Numbered from the stretch's first letter, positions 23,826 to 36,390 are shown. The stretch is DNA of 64,000 bases from Apostichopus japonicus (GCF_037975245.1 NC_092572.1:8749001-8813000), one strand, 5' to 3'. The notes: generated from the sequence alone by a model not told the origin. A program made the numbers and translations.

Positions 23826-26800
23826 ACTAGAAAGCTCTTCAAACATCCCCTTGTTCTTTCTTTGAATGGGAAAGTTCTTGTTCGGCGTTGCGATTGATTG
23901 TTAGTAATATGAAGACGTATGTTTACTTTTGTATCGGATTTTTATAAAGTAATCGCTAATTTGAAGTACATTTTGGCAAAACAAATATTGGAGAGTGGCT
24001 AAGATGGAAACTTATTTTGACTAAAGATTGCTAGGTTAGGGAGCTGCCATTTAAATTGCAACTCCCTATGTATATGTTTACCAATTTTTTTCCGAAAAGT
24101 GCAGCGACCAAAGTTGAAGAAAAGAAAGAGAGAAAAAAACAAAGCTTCAAACGTGTTACATCAGTTGACGTCTTCATCGCATTGTTTTTACTAATTTTAA
24201 ACGCATGACGTAATGTTTGCGTCACAAACTTTGGTTACAAAAAGACAGATTTACTGTTGTTATTGTATGGTTTCTTAGCGAGGATGGCAATTTATTTACC
24301 GAATAACATAGTCCCTTAAAAGTACTCGGCAGTCGCCCTACAAAGCGAAATTTTCTCATTATAGCCATATTTATAAAATTCAATTTGAAGTTTTCGCTAA
24401 ATTGATTAAAAATGTTTTGAGGTTTGCTTGCATTTGCAATTCCGCGCAAGGATACTGACGTGATGTAAATTCATATGATGAGGGATATGATTATAAACAA
24501 AATTAATAGTACCAAAACAAACAACGTAATACCAAAGAAATAGATCAGATCTTGATAGGTAATACCTGGTAAATGATAAGTACGGATTAAAGCTTCACAT
24601 TGTTTACTGACAAAGTAAATAGTGTTTTTACACAGATTAAAACAGAATTTATTTTGCATTTTTCCTTTTTAAAAAAAAAATGGTTCAAAACTGGTACCAA
24701 AATATACCCAAGATTGCATAAAAAATATTTTGATGACGTAGTTTTCCGGTCGCCTCATTTGTATGTAGAGCATCAAAGCATTTAGTTTGTGATTCAACTG
24801 TCGATATGTTGTAATATTATCTCGTATTAAACATTAAACGTATTTACCTTTAATGACTAAGAACCAATATCAGACCAAGAAAATTTCACGGACTTAGGAG
24901 ACAGGTGTTTCTCACACCAGTCCGCACCCTTCCCTCTTCCCTCTTAAAATTTACGAAAGGGGAAGTCGCAAAAACAGACCAAAGTTGAATCAAAGTATGT
25001 CCAATTTGGAGGATGCATATTCTGATTCGATTTTTGCCCCACAATTTCCACACAAACTTCTTAAGTAGGCTACCTAAACTTTTACCCCCTCCATCCCTCT
25101 CTTCATCTCCCATCCTTTCACCCCTCTCCCATCCTCTAGGATTATGACATTTAATAAAATATTTAGCTGTGCATGATACCAGCCAGCTAATTAATGACAT
25201 TATCTAAAGTAAAAACCCCATTTGGGCTTATCATAATTATTAACTGCTCTAGTGGATGTATAATTTTAATTTTCAATTAAATTTGATTACTTAACTTCTT
25301 TGGAATGATGTTGACTTCAGTCTAATGGAAACTTTCCACTTTTTAAGAGTACTTTGAGGTATACTTACTTAGAAAACTAGTGAAGTTCATTTGCCTATAT
25401 CCTAACTGTACTAAACTCCACTAGAGGCACAAAGAAAAAAAAAGAAAAAAAGGTGTGAAATAATCTTAATCCCGTCTGCGACATTATCCGCAAAACACAG
25501 CTCGACATTCAACAGCACCCAGTCTCATTATGATATAAACCGCGCAGAACCATAACGGGAAAAAAAATAACACAAAAAATAATAATACAATTTAATTTCG
25601 ACAGAAAAGTTTCCATCATTGATTTGAGAGCAAATAATGAAATATTAATTAAAAAAAAAAGAAAAAACGGAGTGAGTAATGTTAAGTTTCGTCGCGGCTA
25701 TGACTATACGTATATACGTAAAACGATGTGTGTTACTTTGTGATAATGCTGTATCTAGCTTTGAAGTTACGATACCAATCGAATGATGGATTGTTAAATT
25801 CTACTTATAGGCCTTTTTCATTGTAAATGTTTACCACACATTTGAGTAGTTGGTAGATCACCATGATAAACATTTTACCGCGTTGTATTCCCACTTTCTT
25901 TATAGCGGGCACAACCTTTATATAATGATCTATTACTCAGCAACATTCAAATCATTAAACAACATCTCCATCGCAATATCATATAACTGCCATGTTGTTA
26001 TAACGTTACTTTCAAAGAATACAAACGACAACAACAAAAAGTTTTGAAAACAAATATTCTACTCACCTAAAAAGGAACTTCAAAATAAGTTCTATTAAAG
26101 ATGCCAAAACTCCGACAAAACACGACGAACTCCTCCAAATCCTCCAAATCCTCAATGAATTATGTCCCCTGTACTTTTCCAAGGAGGTTATCCAAAAGTT
26201 GTCAGACCTTTTTGTTTTGTTTTTTTGTCTTTATGTTTGTTTAATAAAAGTAACTCCAAAGAAATCCGTTTTAAAGTAATCCTTCTTAATCCAAAATTTT
26301 TGGAAGTGAAAAGAAAACTGTTAGGATCTACATAACGGTAATACTGCCTGCTAATACAACCAAACCGGTAAGAGCTAATCGTTGTCTCGACAAAGCAAGC
26401 TAAACTTAATGAAAGGCTATGGTATCGATTATTCCCTGTGTACGGCTAGTGTACGATCAATGCCCCAGTGCGCATGCTATGTAGGTAACTAACTATCGAG
26501 TCTCTCTCTCACACACACACAGGCAATCTCTCTTACTCCTCAAAGCGGACAACCACTAAAAAACTCTCAACTTGATACTTCGCGTATTCAACACAGAGTT
26601 TTGCCACTCATTGAGTGTAACCGCAACTGGTGAGGGTAATCGAGCCGCGCTTGAGATGAGCAACATAGTGGGTTAGAAGTACCCCCGAAGAGGAAAACTA
26701 TCCCAAAAGTGGCTTTATTTTTAGGCTTTAATGATTCATGTTCATTAGGAAGGCAAACACTTACATGTTCATCGATAAAGATATTTTCTTTTCACTTTCT

Positions 26801-27212
26801 CTCTGTTGATTTCCATCACTTTTTTCCCATTTCTTTTGGAAATAGATATACTTTAGATACTACCTGCTGGATAATTAGTAGTTTTGTCAAGATGGGTTAA
26901 AAATATCCGTCTTGTTGATTGTCATCGACGGTTTCTCCAGAAATGTTCCGCGTAAGAGAGTTGTTCGAGTTAGCAGCTTGTTATTCCTTGTAAATGCGGT
27001 TTTGTATTATACCATTCCTGTCGCTTTGCGAACTATATAATTACTTGAATAGAGTCTAAACTTACAGTCACCATATACATAAAGATAGATTTAGCAGTTC
27101 TGGTTTGCTTTATTGGTTTCTGTGCTGTATAGGAATTCATGCCTTGTGTAATGCTCTGTTTTGATAATCAAACAGATGTGCGTTGCTTTTTCTTATTGTT
27201 CGTGCGTGCATT
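23826..27212. other. No gene seen
   Basis: AT-rich sequence; frames are short and unrecognised. A (CA)n run lies at about 26508-26521. Confidence 0.4.
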
Positions 27213-27290
27213 CCTTATACACATTCCACTATACACAAGCCTGGGCACACGACAGTGTCATTCTGTATTTTTATTGTTCCGGTTCCTTCT
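27213..27290 (+). repeat. Isolated unit-like piece of the downstream tandem array
   Basis: CACTATACACAAG ... ACAGTGTCATTCTGTATTTT followed by TATTGTTCCGGTTCC follows the same order as the array units after 27480 (TACACAAGTACACTCAACAGT ... TATTGTTCCTGTTCC, written here in pieces). It lies on the other side of the 27301 SINE-like copy, which suggests the SINE sits within the array. Confidence 0.5.
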
Positions 27291-27300
27291 TACCTTCAGT

Positions 27301-27480
27301 CCTCGGCGATTTGGCTCAGTTAGTGTGAAGCATTATGTCCTCCTAGGGGAATCGTACACCTAACGATGATCACACAGTTAGAGCCTCGATGCTAGGAGAC
27401 TGGGGTTGAGAGCGGATCAGTCGGTTCGTTGTTTGGTTCTTTTCTGTGTGACTTTTCTTAAAACAGTACCATACACGTTG
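27301..27480 (+). mobile_element. U2-headed SINE-like repeat, copy 1 (diverged head)
   Basis: Aligned to 41649-41858 along its whole length. The head reads CTCGGCGATTTGGCTCAG against CTCGGCCTTTTGGCTAAG there. Then both have ACGATGATCACACAGT, an identical 26-bp block at 27398-27423 (starting GACTGGGGTTGAGAGCGGAT), GTTTGGTT, and a tail GACTTTT-CTTA. The head is derived from U2 snRNA only by way of the better-preserved second copy. No coding capacity. Confidence 0.7.
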
Positions 27481-28330
27481 TCCCTACATTAGTATGCTCA
27501 ACAGTATCTCTATATATTGTTCCTGTTCATTCATTGTATAATGTTACACTATGTCAATACACAAGTACACTCAACAGTGCCTCTCTATATTGTTCTTGTT
27601 CATTCATTGTATAATGTTACACTATGTCAATACACAAGTACACTCAACAGTGTCTCTCTATATTGTTCCTGTTCATTCATTGTATAATGTTACACTATGT
27701 CAATACACAAGTACACTCAACAGTGTCTCTCTATATTGTTCCTGTTCATTAATTGTATAATGTTACACTATGTCAATAGACAAGTACACTAAACAGTATA
27801 TATCTATATTGTTCCTGTTCATTCATTGTATAATGTTACACTATGTCAATATATAAGTACACTCAACAGTGCCTCTCTATATTGTTCCTGTTCATTCATT
27901 GTGTAATGTTACACCATCTCAATACACAAGTACACTCAACAGTATATATCTATATTGTTCCTGTTCATTCATTGTATAATGTTACACCATCTCAATACAC
28001 AAGTACACTCAACAGTGCCTCTCTATATTGTTCCTGTTCATTCATTGTATAATGTTACACTATGTCAATACACAAGTACACTCAACAGTGTCTCTCTATA
28101 TTGTTCCTGTTCATTCATTGTATAATGTTACACTATGTCAATACACAAGTACACTCAACAGTGCCTCTCTATATTGTTCTTGTTCATTCATTGTATAATG
28201 TTACACTATGTCAATACACAAGTACACTCAACAGTGTCTCTCTATATTGTTCCTGTTCATTCATTGTATAATGTTACACTATGTCAATACACAAGTACAC
28301 TCAACAGTGCCTCTCTATATTGTTCCTGTT
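27481..28330 (+). repeat. Homogeneous 73-bp tandem array, about 12 copies
   Basis: The unit contains TACACTCAACAGTG, CCTCTCTATATTGTTCCTGT, TCATTCATTGTATAATGTTA and CACTATGTCAATACACAAG. The marker CAACAG recurs at 73-bp spacing from about 27498 to 28299. Variants (GTGCCTC, GTGTCTC, GTATATA after CAACA) are intermixed. As 73 is not a multiple of three, the array yields staggered 67-69-codon frames in different phases, all spurious. Confidence 0.95.
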
Positions 28331-29640
28331 CCCTATGAATTCATCCCTTATATAATGTTTCACAATTTATTTATATAGGTGCATTTAACAGTGATTTTTT
28401 ATTGATCCTGTTCCGTATGAAATCATTTCTTATATAATGTTTCACAACGTCATTACATAGGTACATTCAACAGTGAATATTTTTATTGTTCCTGTTTCGT
28501 ATGAATTAATTTCTTACAATGTTTCACAATGTCTTTACATAGGTACATTCAACAGTTTATTTCTTTATTGTTCCTGTTCCCTATGAATTCACAATGTCTT
28601 TACATAGGTACATTCAACAGTGTAATGTTTTATTGTTCCTGTTCCATATGAATTCATTTCTTATATATTGTTTCACAATGTCTTTACATAGGTAAATTCA
28701 ACAGTGTATAGGCCTATCTTTATTGTTCCTTTCTCTATGAATTAATTTCATAATGTTTCACAATGGCTTTACATATGTTTATTCAACAGTGTGTTTCTTT
28801 ATTGTTCCTGTCCTCTGTGAATTCATTCCTTATATAATGTTTCACAATGTCTTTACATAGGTACATTCAACAGTGTATATTTCTATTATTCCTGTTCCCT
28901 ATGAATTCATTTCTTATATGATGTTTCACAATGTCTTTACACTCAACAGTGTATAGGCCTATCTTTATTTTTCCTGTCCTTATGAATTATTTCCTTATAT
29001 AATGTTTTACAATGTTTTTACAAAGGTATATCTTTATTGTTCCTGTTCACTATGAAATCATTTCTTTTATAATGTTTAACAATGTCTTTACATAAGTATA
29101 TTCAACAAGGTATATCTTTATTGTTCCTGTTCCATATGTATCAACCTCTTATGCAATGTTTCACAATGTCTTTACATAGATACATTCAACAGTGTATATT
29201 TTTATTGTTCCTGTCCTCTGTGAATTCATTCCTTATATAATGTTTCACAATGTCTTTACATAGGTACATTCAACAGTGTATATTTTTTATTGTTTCTGTT
29301 ACCTATGAATTCATTTCTTATATAATGTTTCACAATGTCTTTACATAGATACATTCAACAGTGTATATTTTTTATTGTTCCTGTTACCTATGAATTCATT
29401 TCTTATATAATGTTTCACAATGTCTTTACATAGGAACATTCAACAGTGTATATTTTTTATTGTTCCTGTTACCTATGAATTCATTTCTTATATAATGTTT
29501 CACAATGTCTTTACATAGGTACATTCAACAGTGTATATTTTTATTGTTCCTGTCCTCTGTGAATTCATTCCTTATATAATGTTTCACAACGTCTTTACAT
29601 AGGTACATTCAACAGTGTATTTCTTTTTTGTTCCTGTTCC
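28331..29640 (+). repeat. Decayed extension of the array, unit about 75-86 bp
   Basis: The same unit in an older form: TATGAATTCATTTCTTATAT, AATGTTTCACAATGTCTTTA, CATAGGTACATTCAACAGTG, then TTTTTATTGTTCCTGTTCC. About 15 units of uneven length with indels; some carry TATAGGCCTATC. It is contiguous with the homogeneous block, so the latter probably arose by recent expansion from one end of an old array. Confidence 0.9.
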
Positions 29641-30781
29641 TTGTTGTCCCAATGTCACAGTTAATCATTCGTGTCTAAAACCAATGTTTCTCTACATTTT
29701 CATTTATTCCCTATATAAATGAATTCCACGTATATGTGACATATTTATAACACTTATAACACTATATTTATAACATTTATAACCGATAATATTATACCTT
29801 GGTGTTGAGTAAACAGTCATTCAAATCCCTTAAATTACCATGTATATATCACTGCGTCAAAAAAAAAATCCATTTCAAACATGAATTTTCCATATCAGCT
29901 GTTGAAATGATCAACTTTACGTTCATGAAATTCATATATGCGTCTTTATTTCTACCTTATTCTTTAATAATGTCATACAAATTTACTATAAATAGAAAGA
30001 ATGTAACATTGTGCATTAGGTTGAAGAAATATTAATATTATTCAAAGCTGAAAAACATTCATTTTGACAAAGGAGAGTTGTCAGCAACAAATGTCGAAAG
30101 ATAAAACTGATTACTGATCAATTTTTTTTTTATAAAGTTGTAAGTCGCTTTTGGCTCATGGCGGCAGGATAGTAATAAAGCCACAAAAACATACGGAATC
30201 AGATAAAATTGTAGGGCACCACCTTTTTTCGTCTTTCTTTTTAAATCTCCTGAAATCTAATTATAGTTTCTCCCTTCCTTTTGCAAAGCTGTAATAAGAG
30301 AAGAGTTAATATTATATAAGTACGTCCACTGAAGAGAATAAAAATGAGTCAATGTTTCCGATAGACTTAGCGATTATTAAAAATGCGTCCTCGACACATT
30401 AAAAAAATGGACTGGTTCCTAACTTCATTATTGAGTTTTTAATCTAGTTTTTTTCTCTCCTGACCAGTTTTTGCTTTTGATGACGTCACGTACAGCTGAT
30501 TCACCTCACAGATACTACACGAATAAAAACATGTCATTATTACTATTATTATGATTAGCAATCTCGCAACATATGTTCAACCTAGTTTATTAAGCAGGGC
30601 TTTAAACTGAATTTCCTGAAAGCTGAGCTATTCGCATTGTTATTGCTCACGACATGTCGATTACTTCACAGCTTGGGCTAGGCTCCCATTTTGTGCGCCA
30701 TCGATCCGTTAGGCAGGCAGTATCGATTCTGGGAGTGACGCACTAACAAAACGAACCACAATAGTAGACAGTCTTTGGGAA

Positions 30782-30783
<2 letters not shown>
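29641..30783. other. No gene seen
   Basis: AT-rich flank of the array. Nothing was recognised. Confidence 0.45.

Positions 30784-30814
<31 letters not shown>
30784..30814. repeat. (TA)n microsatellite
   Basis: About 30 bp of pure TA. Confidence 0.95.
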
Positions 30815-30816
<2 letters not shown>

Positions 30817-31722
30817 TTATGTAAGAGAAGAAATAAAAGTTGTGGAATTGTTCCAGTTGGGCAAGTACAACTACTTATTTCCAAGCTGCAGCGATGTAGA
30901 CAAAACAACCCCAGTAGGTATACTCAGTCTGAGAACCGCCGCGAGGGAGAGGAAAAGAGGCGGCGAGAAGGAGGATTGGAGGGAACTTAGCTATACTTGT
31001 TTAGCATTTCTGGGTTTTCGTATATTTGTTCATGACCAGAGCTGTTTGATGTCGCTTCTAGCGGTGAAATTATTTTAGTCATGATTAAAACGCATTTTGA
31101 CTTCGAGTCGTATGATTTGTCTATCGGCAAGGGTTTTGTAATGTGCGGATGTTCTGATACCAGGCCAATGAACTGAACTTTGAAACTTTTTATATTTACT
31201 TTTTATGAACTAATAATTGATAACAACCAGGACAATCATATGGCATACCTGTAAAGGCATTTTTTATGTATGTTTTTTTTTTTTTTGATATTTGTATAAT
31301 CACATTCGTAGAAATGAGATGGCTGTGACGTGTGTAATATCGGCATGCTGTGACCGTTGATCAATGCCAGTGTATAGTAACTTGGAAATATATGTTTTAA
31401 GCCCACGTCATAATCTTCTCTGCGCAAACTCCAGGGTAAATATTAAAAGATACACACATATTCTGCGCTGACCCGAGGGACTTTATGAAAGATATATAGA
31501 TAAACGGTTTTTGTCGCAAAAATATAGGGTAATCTGAAAGGTAAATGTCCGTAAACTGAAGGATATAACGAACGACAATTAAATAAGAACGGAATTAAGA
31601 AACAGAAAAATTTTAAATAATTTTACAATATAATTATTTTACTTTGATTGTCAGATTCAAAGCATGTACAATCATGACACTTGGGATATACGCCCTCAAT
31701 AACAGTTATACAAAGCCACTCC
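30815..31722. other. No gene seen
   Basis: Short unrecognised frames only, including a poly-T-containing stretch at about 31268-31286. Confidence 0.45.
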
Positions 31723-31859
31723 AGTAGGATCGCTGTGGTCGAGTGGTGCGGACTTCTGTCTGTGACAAAGGTCCGAAGTTCGATTCCTACCTTCGCCTGA
31801 TGAGTCCCAAAAAGGACGAAACCGGTCATGAAGTGGAATTTTCTGGTGTGTTGAACTTT

Positions 31860-31862
<3 letters not shown>
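31723..31862 (+). mobile_element. tRNA-headed SINE containing a hammerhead ribozyme
   Basis: A Pol III A box TGGTCGAGTGG lies at 31736-31746 (fits TRGYNNARNNG) and a B box GTTCGATTCC at 31778-31787, 31 bp apart, as in tRNA-derived SINEs. The head, roughly 31727-31792, resembles a tRNA (anticodon-arm-like GGACTTCTGTC ... GGTCC), but the acceptor arm is not paired, so it is not a tRNA gene. Downstream lies a complete hammerhead core (separate entry), a short body, then TTTTATTA running into (TA)n, which serves as the tail. The minus strand translates as a typical spurious frame ([11 protein letters not shown]...). Confidence 0.75.
31782..31840 (+). ncRNA. Hammerhead ribozyme, type I, minimal palindromic stem III
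   Basis: Core elements are all present: CTGATGA at 31797-31803; stem II GTCC/GGAC (31804-31807 with 31814-31817) with loop CAAAAA; GAAA at 31818-31821; stem III as the self-complementary ACCGGT at 31821-31826; and the cleavage triplet GTC with predicted cleavage after C31827. Stem I pairs CTTCG (31791-31795) with TGAAG (31829-31833) and continues with bulges at C31790 and C31786 to pair GATT (31782-31785) with AATT (31837-31840). One A-C mismatch is next to the cleavage site. The core matches the family consensus at every invariant position. Such short stem III forms, known from Penelope-like elements and retrozymes, usually act as dimers. Confidence 0.75.
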
Positions 31863-31897
<35 letters not shown>

Positions 31898-31900
31898 GGC

Positions 31901-31951
<51 letters not shown>

Positions 31952-31972
31952 ATTTATATAGTACATATATAC

Positions 31973-32055
<83 letters not shown>

Positions 32056-32155
32056 CATATATGAATATATATATATTTATACATATATATATATATACAT
32101 ACATTATGCATATATAAACATACATTATGTATATAGAAATATATATATAGATATA

Positions 32156-32244
<89 letters not shown>

Positions 32245-32255
32245 ATATCTATATG
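31862..32255. repeat. Large compound TA tract
   Basis: Nearly 400 bp of (TA)n with TAGTACATTTATA, TACATATATGAATATA and ATTATGCATATATAAACATA interruptions. It begins as the tail of the SINE. The longest frames in the window cross it and are artefacts. Confidence 0.95.
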
Positions 32256-33051
32256 GGAGGAACTTCTTTTCCAGACATATTAACACGTCCTTGTCCGTAG
32301 CATCTACATATTATGCAGTAATATAGCTCTCTACGTCATTCGTGTGTTTTCTCTCATGTCTTCGATATATTTTACAGGTTATATATATCAGTGTGAAGAG
32401 TTTGAAACGGAAAGACCGTCATCACTTAATTTATTTTGAATTTCACTCAACTTTGATTGAATTACGCTGACAAGTAACACTGACTGGTCTCCTCCTTAGC
32501 TATATTACTATATAAGATACGACCATATGCTCACAAGAAATTTCCCACGAATAAAACACATTTTTTTTACTTCAACACTTTCTTTTAAATTTGTTTATCA
32601 CGTTATGCCTTTGGCATTTTTCCCTTCTTTGCCTTTCGCGAAATATAAAAAGATGTACAAATTTCATTTTTTTGCTAAAGAATTAGGCCAATGGACGGCT
32701 CTCAATAACTTATCCAGTAATCAGATTTGTAGATTCTACAACCTAATAAAAAAGTCGAGTCAAAAAAATGTTCGGAACTAGAGCAGTGCAAAATGTAAGT
32801 TTGAGGAATTCGCGGAGGAACACGTAACTAAGAGCGAACAATTGTCTTGATAGAAGAACGGAGAGAATAAAAGAATAGAAGGTGCTGACATGATTATTTC
32901 AAATGCCAAAGAAGTTGGAAGTTCACGTTTTAAAGAACTTTCACAATTATCTCCTCTTCCCGGTATATGAAATACACAAATTAGTGTATGGCATAGTGCC
33001 AAAAACAAAAGGTGGAAATAATTCAATATGAAGAGAACAAAACATTCCAGT

Positions 33052-33053
<2 letters not shown>
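32256..33053. other. No gene seen
   Basis: Frames at 32527-32781 and 32778-33026 are short and unrecognised. No repeat was recognised. Confidence 0.4.

Positions 33054-33122
<69 letters not shown>
33054..33122. repeat. (TA)n microsatellite
   Basis: Pure TA of about 68 bp. Confidence 0.95.
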
Positions 33123-33124
<2 letters not shown>

Positions 33125-33284
33125 AAAGTTTCAAAACAATATAAAAAGGTGTGAATAGATACGTCAAAATACGTCACTAAATAGAGGGCGTAGTTTACAA
33201 TGGTATTTATGATGGTTGGACGTATACTCTGTTTCATATACAACCAAATCATATAACGTCATTGTGCATTTCTGAATAGCCTAG

Positions 33285-33480
33285 AGTACAACATCATGTG
33301 TACGAGTACACGTTGAGTTCCCCTTTCGTTATATATGAGTACGGAATCGAGTACAATCGTCAGAGAGTGGGTAGGGGTACTTGGTCTTGTACTAGCGTAT
33401 CTTTACTCGTTTTCCAATATAGCACAAGTACGGGTACAAATCCACTAGTGGGAGTACGTATATAGCCACAACTACGGTAA
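33285..33480. repeat. GAGTAC/GTACTC-rich degenerate cluster 2
   Basis: Words GTACGAGTACACG, GAGTACGGAATCGAGTACAA and AGTACGGGTACAAA occur in plus orientation (GAGTAC), as in cluster 1. Confidence 0.5.
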
Positions 33481-35129
33481 AATGCGCGCACAAGAGCGGA
33501 TTGACTGCACGTCATTTTGTCTCCTTTTAACACGTGACCGAAACGTCATTCAACGCAATTGTCTGCCGCAGTATGAACCACGCAATGCCACAAACATGAT
33601 CAGGAAAAAAAACCTTCCAATTATCATTTGTACCACAAATGTTTTCTTTTCTCCAGGACAATATTGTTTGTTATGATACCAGTTTAGTAATATATCTTTT
33701 CTAGTCCTTATCTAGTCTATAAATCTTTATCTAGGTCTAAAGCTTATATGATCCCAATTTTTACAATGAAAGTATGTTAATTCTCACGTTTAATATCAAG
33801 GGATGTGACTGGTCCGACGCCAATGTTAGGTATTTATTCTGTTACTAATTCTTACCTATAGAGAGTTGTTACTTCATGTTGTTAGATATATTACCGCTTT
33901 TACATTAAAGTTACAACTTATTAAAACCAATATATGAAATCATGTTAAATACTTAGAAAATAATGTTCCATTCTATTCTAACAATTTCGTCTTTCAGACA
34001 CTTCGTTATAATTATTGAAGAATTAAAAATTATACAAAATTAAAATAAAAAACATTTCTCAATTATCGACCCTATTGTTTTGAACAGATTAGACAAAAAA
34101 TGCCTGTATTGCTATGGAACGTAAGTACTGAGTACATAAAACGTACATGTACACTAAACGAAAAGATGCCAACATCAACCGTTACAACTAGCAGTGCTTA
34201 GGTAGCTTAGAAATGTACAAAATATTATCATGTAACCAAGTTCATTAAATATATGTTATGATTCTCGTCTTTGCTACGATACTACGATAGTAAATTATCT
34301 AATTTATTGGTGGTTATTCGCAGCAAAGGCCACAAAAAAAATTTAAGTTAACACATTTTAAACTATGATTGCCAATTGATGTATCAAGTAACAAGTTGCT
34401 ACAGTACGTAAAGGATAGGGGAAAAAGAACAACTAGTTTATTTCGTCTGCATATAAAAGTGGTCCCTAGAAAAAGCCTCCGGAAATTTTTGGGTTAAACG
34501 CATCAGATTCTGCTCAAATTCAATACTGGCTGTTCCCAGCGGCGATTTACCCTTTGCAAACGGCTTATCTTATACTGTTAAATATAATAATAAAGCCTAT
34601 TCTTGAAAACACCTAGACTACCACACTGTAAGAATTCACCAGGGAATAGCATAGGATTAGCAAAGGTTCTTGATTTACCGTTGATAATTCGATTTGCTGG
34701 AAACATTCTTAAGAAAATCATCCCTATGTGTTTGCTATCAATGGTTCGGTCGGTTCATACAGATCAAATCCAAGGGAGGGTCGATATTAAGTTTATTAGA
34801 TGTTTTTTTTTTAATTTAAAGTTCTTTATTTTATGTGTTGATATATAAGAGAAAGTCTATGGTGAGGCGATCCGAATCTACTATATTCTGAAGCAAACGA
34901 TATACGAAAACAAAACGACTGGTAATCAAGTCTAGAATATCACACAATTAGCTCTTAGTAATGAAATAAGTGAAAGCTGAAACCAGCGCGGTTAAGAGGC
35001 AAATGTGAAGAGGCCGAAAAGTAGTTTGTGTTAAGGAAAAAATAATAAGAAATACAGACCCTATATATTGATTATTGCGAGGCTAGTTCTTCCTTGGACA
35101 TTAGTGCAGGTTGATAGGTAATATCCTCA
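33481..35129. other. No gene seen
   Basis: AT-rich sequence with short unrecognised frames only. Confidence 0.4.
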
Positions 35130-35304
35130 CCAAACCTCTCTGTACCTCATCTTGCTACAACCCATATCTTTAAGCATCGTAATCGCTCCTATAAACTTGT
35201 CATAACCTCTCCTATAATAGCTCTCACATTCTGATAAACATATCATATTCCCTCCAAACCTCTCTGTACCTCATCTTACTACAACCCATATCTTGAAGCA
35301 TCGT
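35130..35304. repeat. Local direct duplication, 125-bp period
   Basis: CAAACCTCTCTGTACCTCAT through CAACCCATATCTT and AAGCATCGTA occurs at 35130-35181 and again at 35255-35304 with two or three differences. Confidence 0.8.
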
Positions 35305-35529
35305 ATTTACCTGTATCTTGTAACATCTCTTGAAAGGTGAAGGGATTATTTCAGTAATTTTAATAAAACATTAAGAACAAGGATATATATCGATTGAAGT
35401 AGGGAAAGGTATCATGGCATTTTTATCTTATTCGTGGGAGTAAAATCATTGACTGTTTGGAAATCAAATAAGTAACAGATTCTATCAGTTATATACAAGT
35501 CCCATCATTGGTAGATGTACCCCGTTACC

Positions 35530-35765
35530 AAGACTTGCCTTGAGTCCGCGGAGCTCGTACACATACTAGTACTCGCACCTCATTGATTTGTACTCCTACT
35601 CGTACTCTGAACAGTTTTTAAATATTATGATATGATGTTATTCTTGCAAGATTACAAATTCTGACTTATTCTTAGACCTGCAGTGTACTCGCGTACTCAT
35701 ACCAAGGTACTCATATTGGTACTCATATTAACTGGTACTCGTGCTCGGTCATGTTGTTGTACTCA
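35530..35765. repeat. GAGTAC/GTACTC-rich degenerate cluster 3
   Basis: Words TAGTACTCGCACCT, TTGTACTCCTACTCGTACTC, GTGTACTCGCGTACTCATAC and TGGTACTCGTGCTCGG, in GTACTC orientation, opposite to clusters 1 and 2. Confidence 0.5.
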
Positions 35766-36203
35766 CACACGTGTCTACTTGATAGCAGTCCATGCTGATT
35801 ACATACATAAAGTTTGATGTGGGTTCGAAACCTTCTTTTGGCTATGGAAGCTCGACCTGTCTTGCCTTCTCTCGCATGCAGTATAGCAAAGTCATTCGAA
35901 TTTAGTACGACTGTTCGTTGTGGAACGCTTACCAACGCACAACATAAGAGTAACTTACTAACAGTTCTATATATGTTACCAATTAAGCGGGATTCGTTAC
36001 TTATAAATTAAAGTTTTTTTCTGTACGGATATAATTGTGAATAGTAAGATATGTATTAAACAACGTTTTGAATTCTGAAAGCTTGTACTCTCTCACCAAG
36101 TTTCCATGTCTATTTTTTTTAATATATATTTTTACAATATTTTTTTTATTAAATACACACACTGTAGAACTTGTTTTATGTTTGATAAATTACAAATTGT
36201 CAG

Positions 36204-36205
<2 letters not shown>

Positions 36206-36246
<41 letters not shown>

Positions 36247-36304
36247 TTATATATTATATATTTATATATATTTTTTATAATATATTTATATATATATATA
36301 TATA

Positions 36305-36390
<86 letters not shown>
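36206..36390. repeat. Compound TA microsatellite
   Basis: (TA)n with TTTATATATT and TATAAATATA interruptions, then about 60 bp of pure TA. It yields low-complexity frames on both strands. Confidence 0.95.

Noticed and set aside
27551-28338. Series of nearly identical 67-69-codon frames
   Set aside because: Each is the 73-bp satellite read in shifting phase; ends are dictated by the repeat unit.
27481-29640. CRISPR array
   Set aside because: The units are contiguous with no distinct spacers, and the context is animal-like.
31727-31795. tRNA gene
   Set aside because: A and B boxes are present, but acceptor arms do not pair and the sequence continues into the SINE body.
31771-31827. Alternative type III hammerhead using GTC at 31771-31773
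   Set aside because: It leaves an extra C between stem I and the core and only three stem III pairs before a bulge; the type I arrangement with ACCGGT fits better.
31623-32111. 162-codon minus-strand open frame, the longest in the window
   Set aside because: Most of it is alternating Tyr-Ile from (TA)n, and the rest is the antisense translation of the hammerhead SINE.
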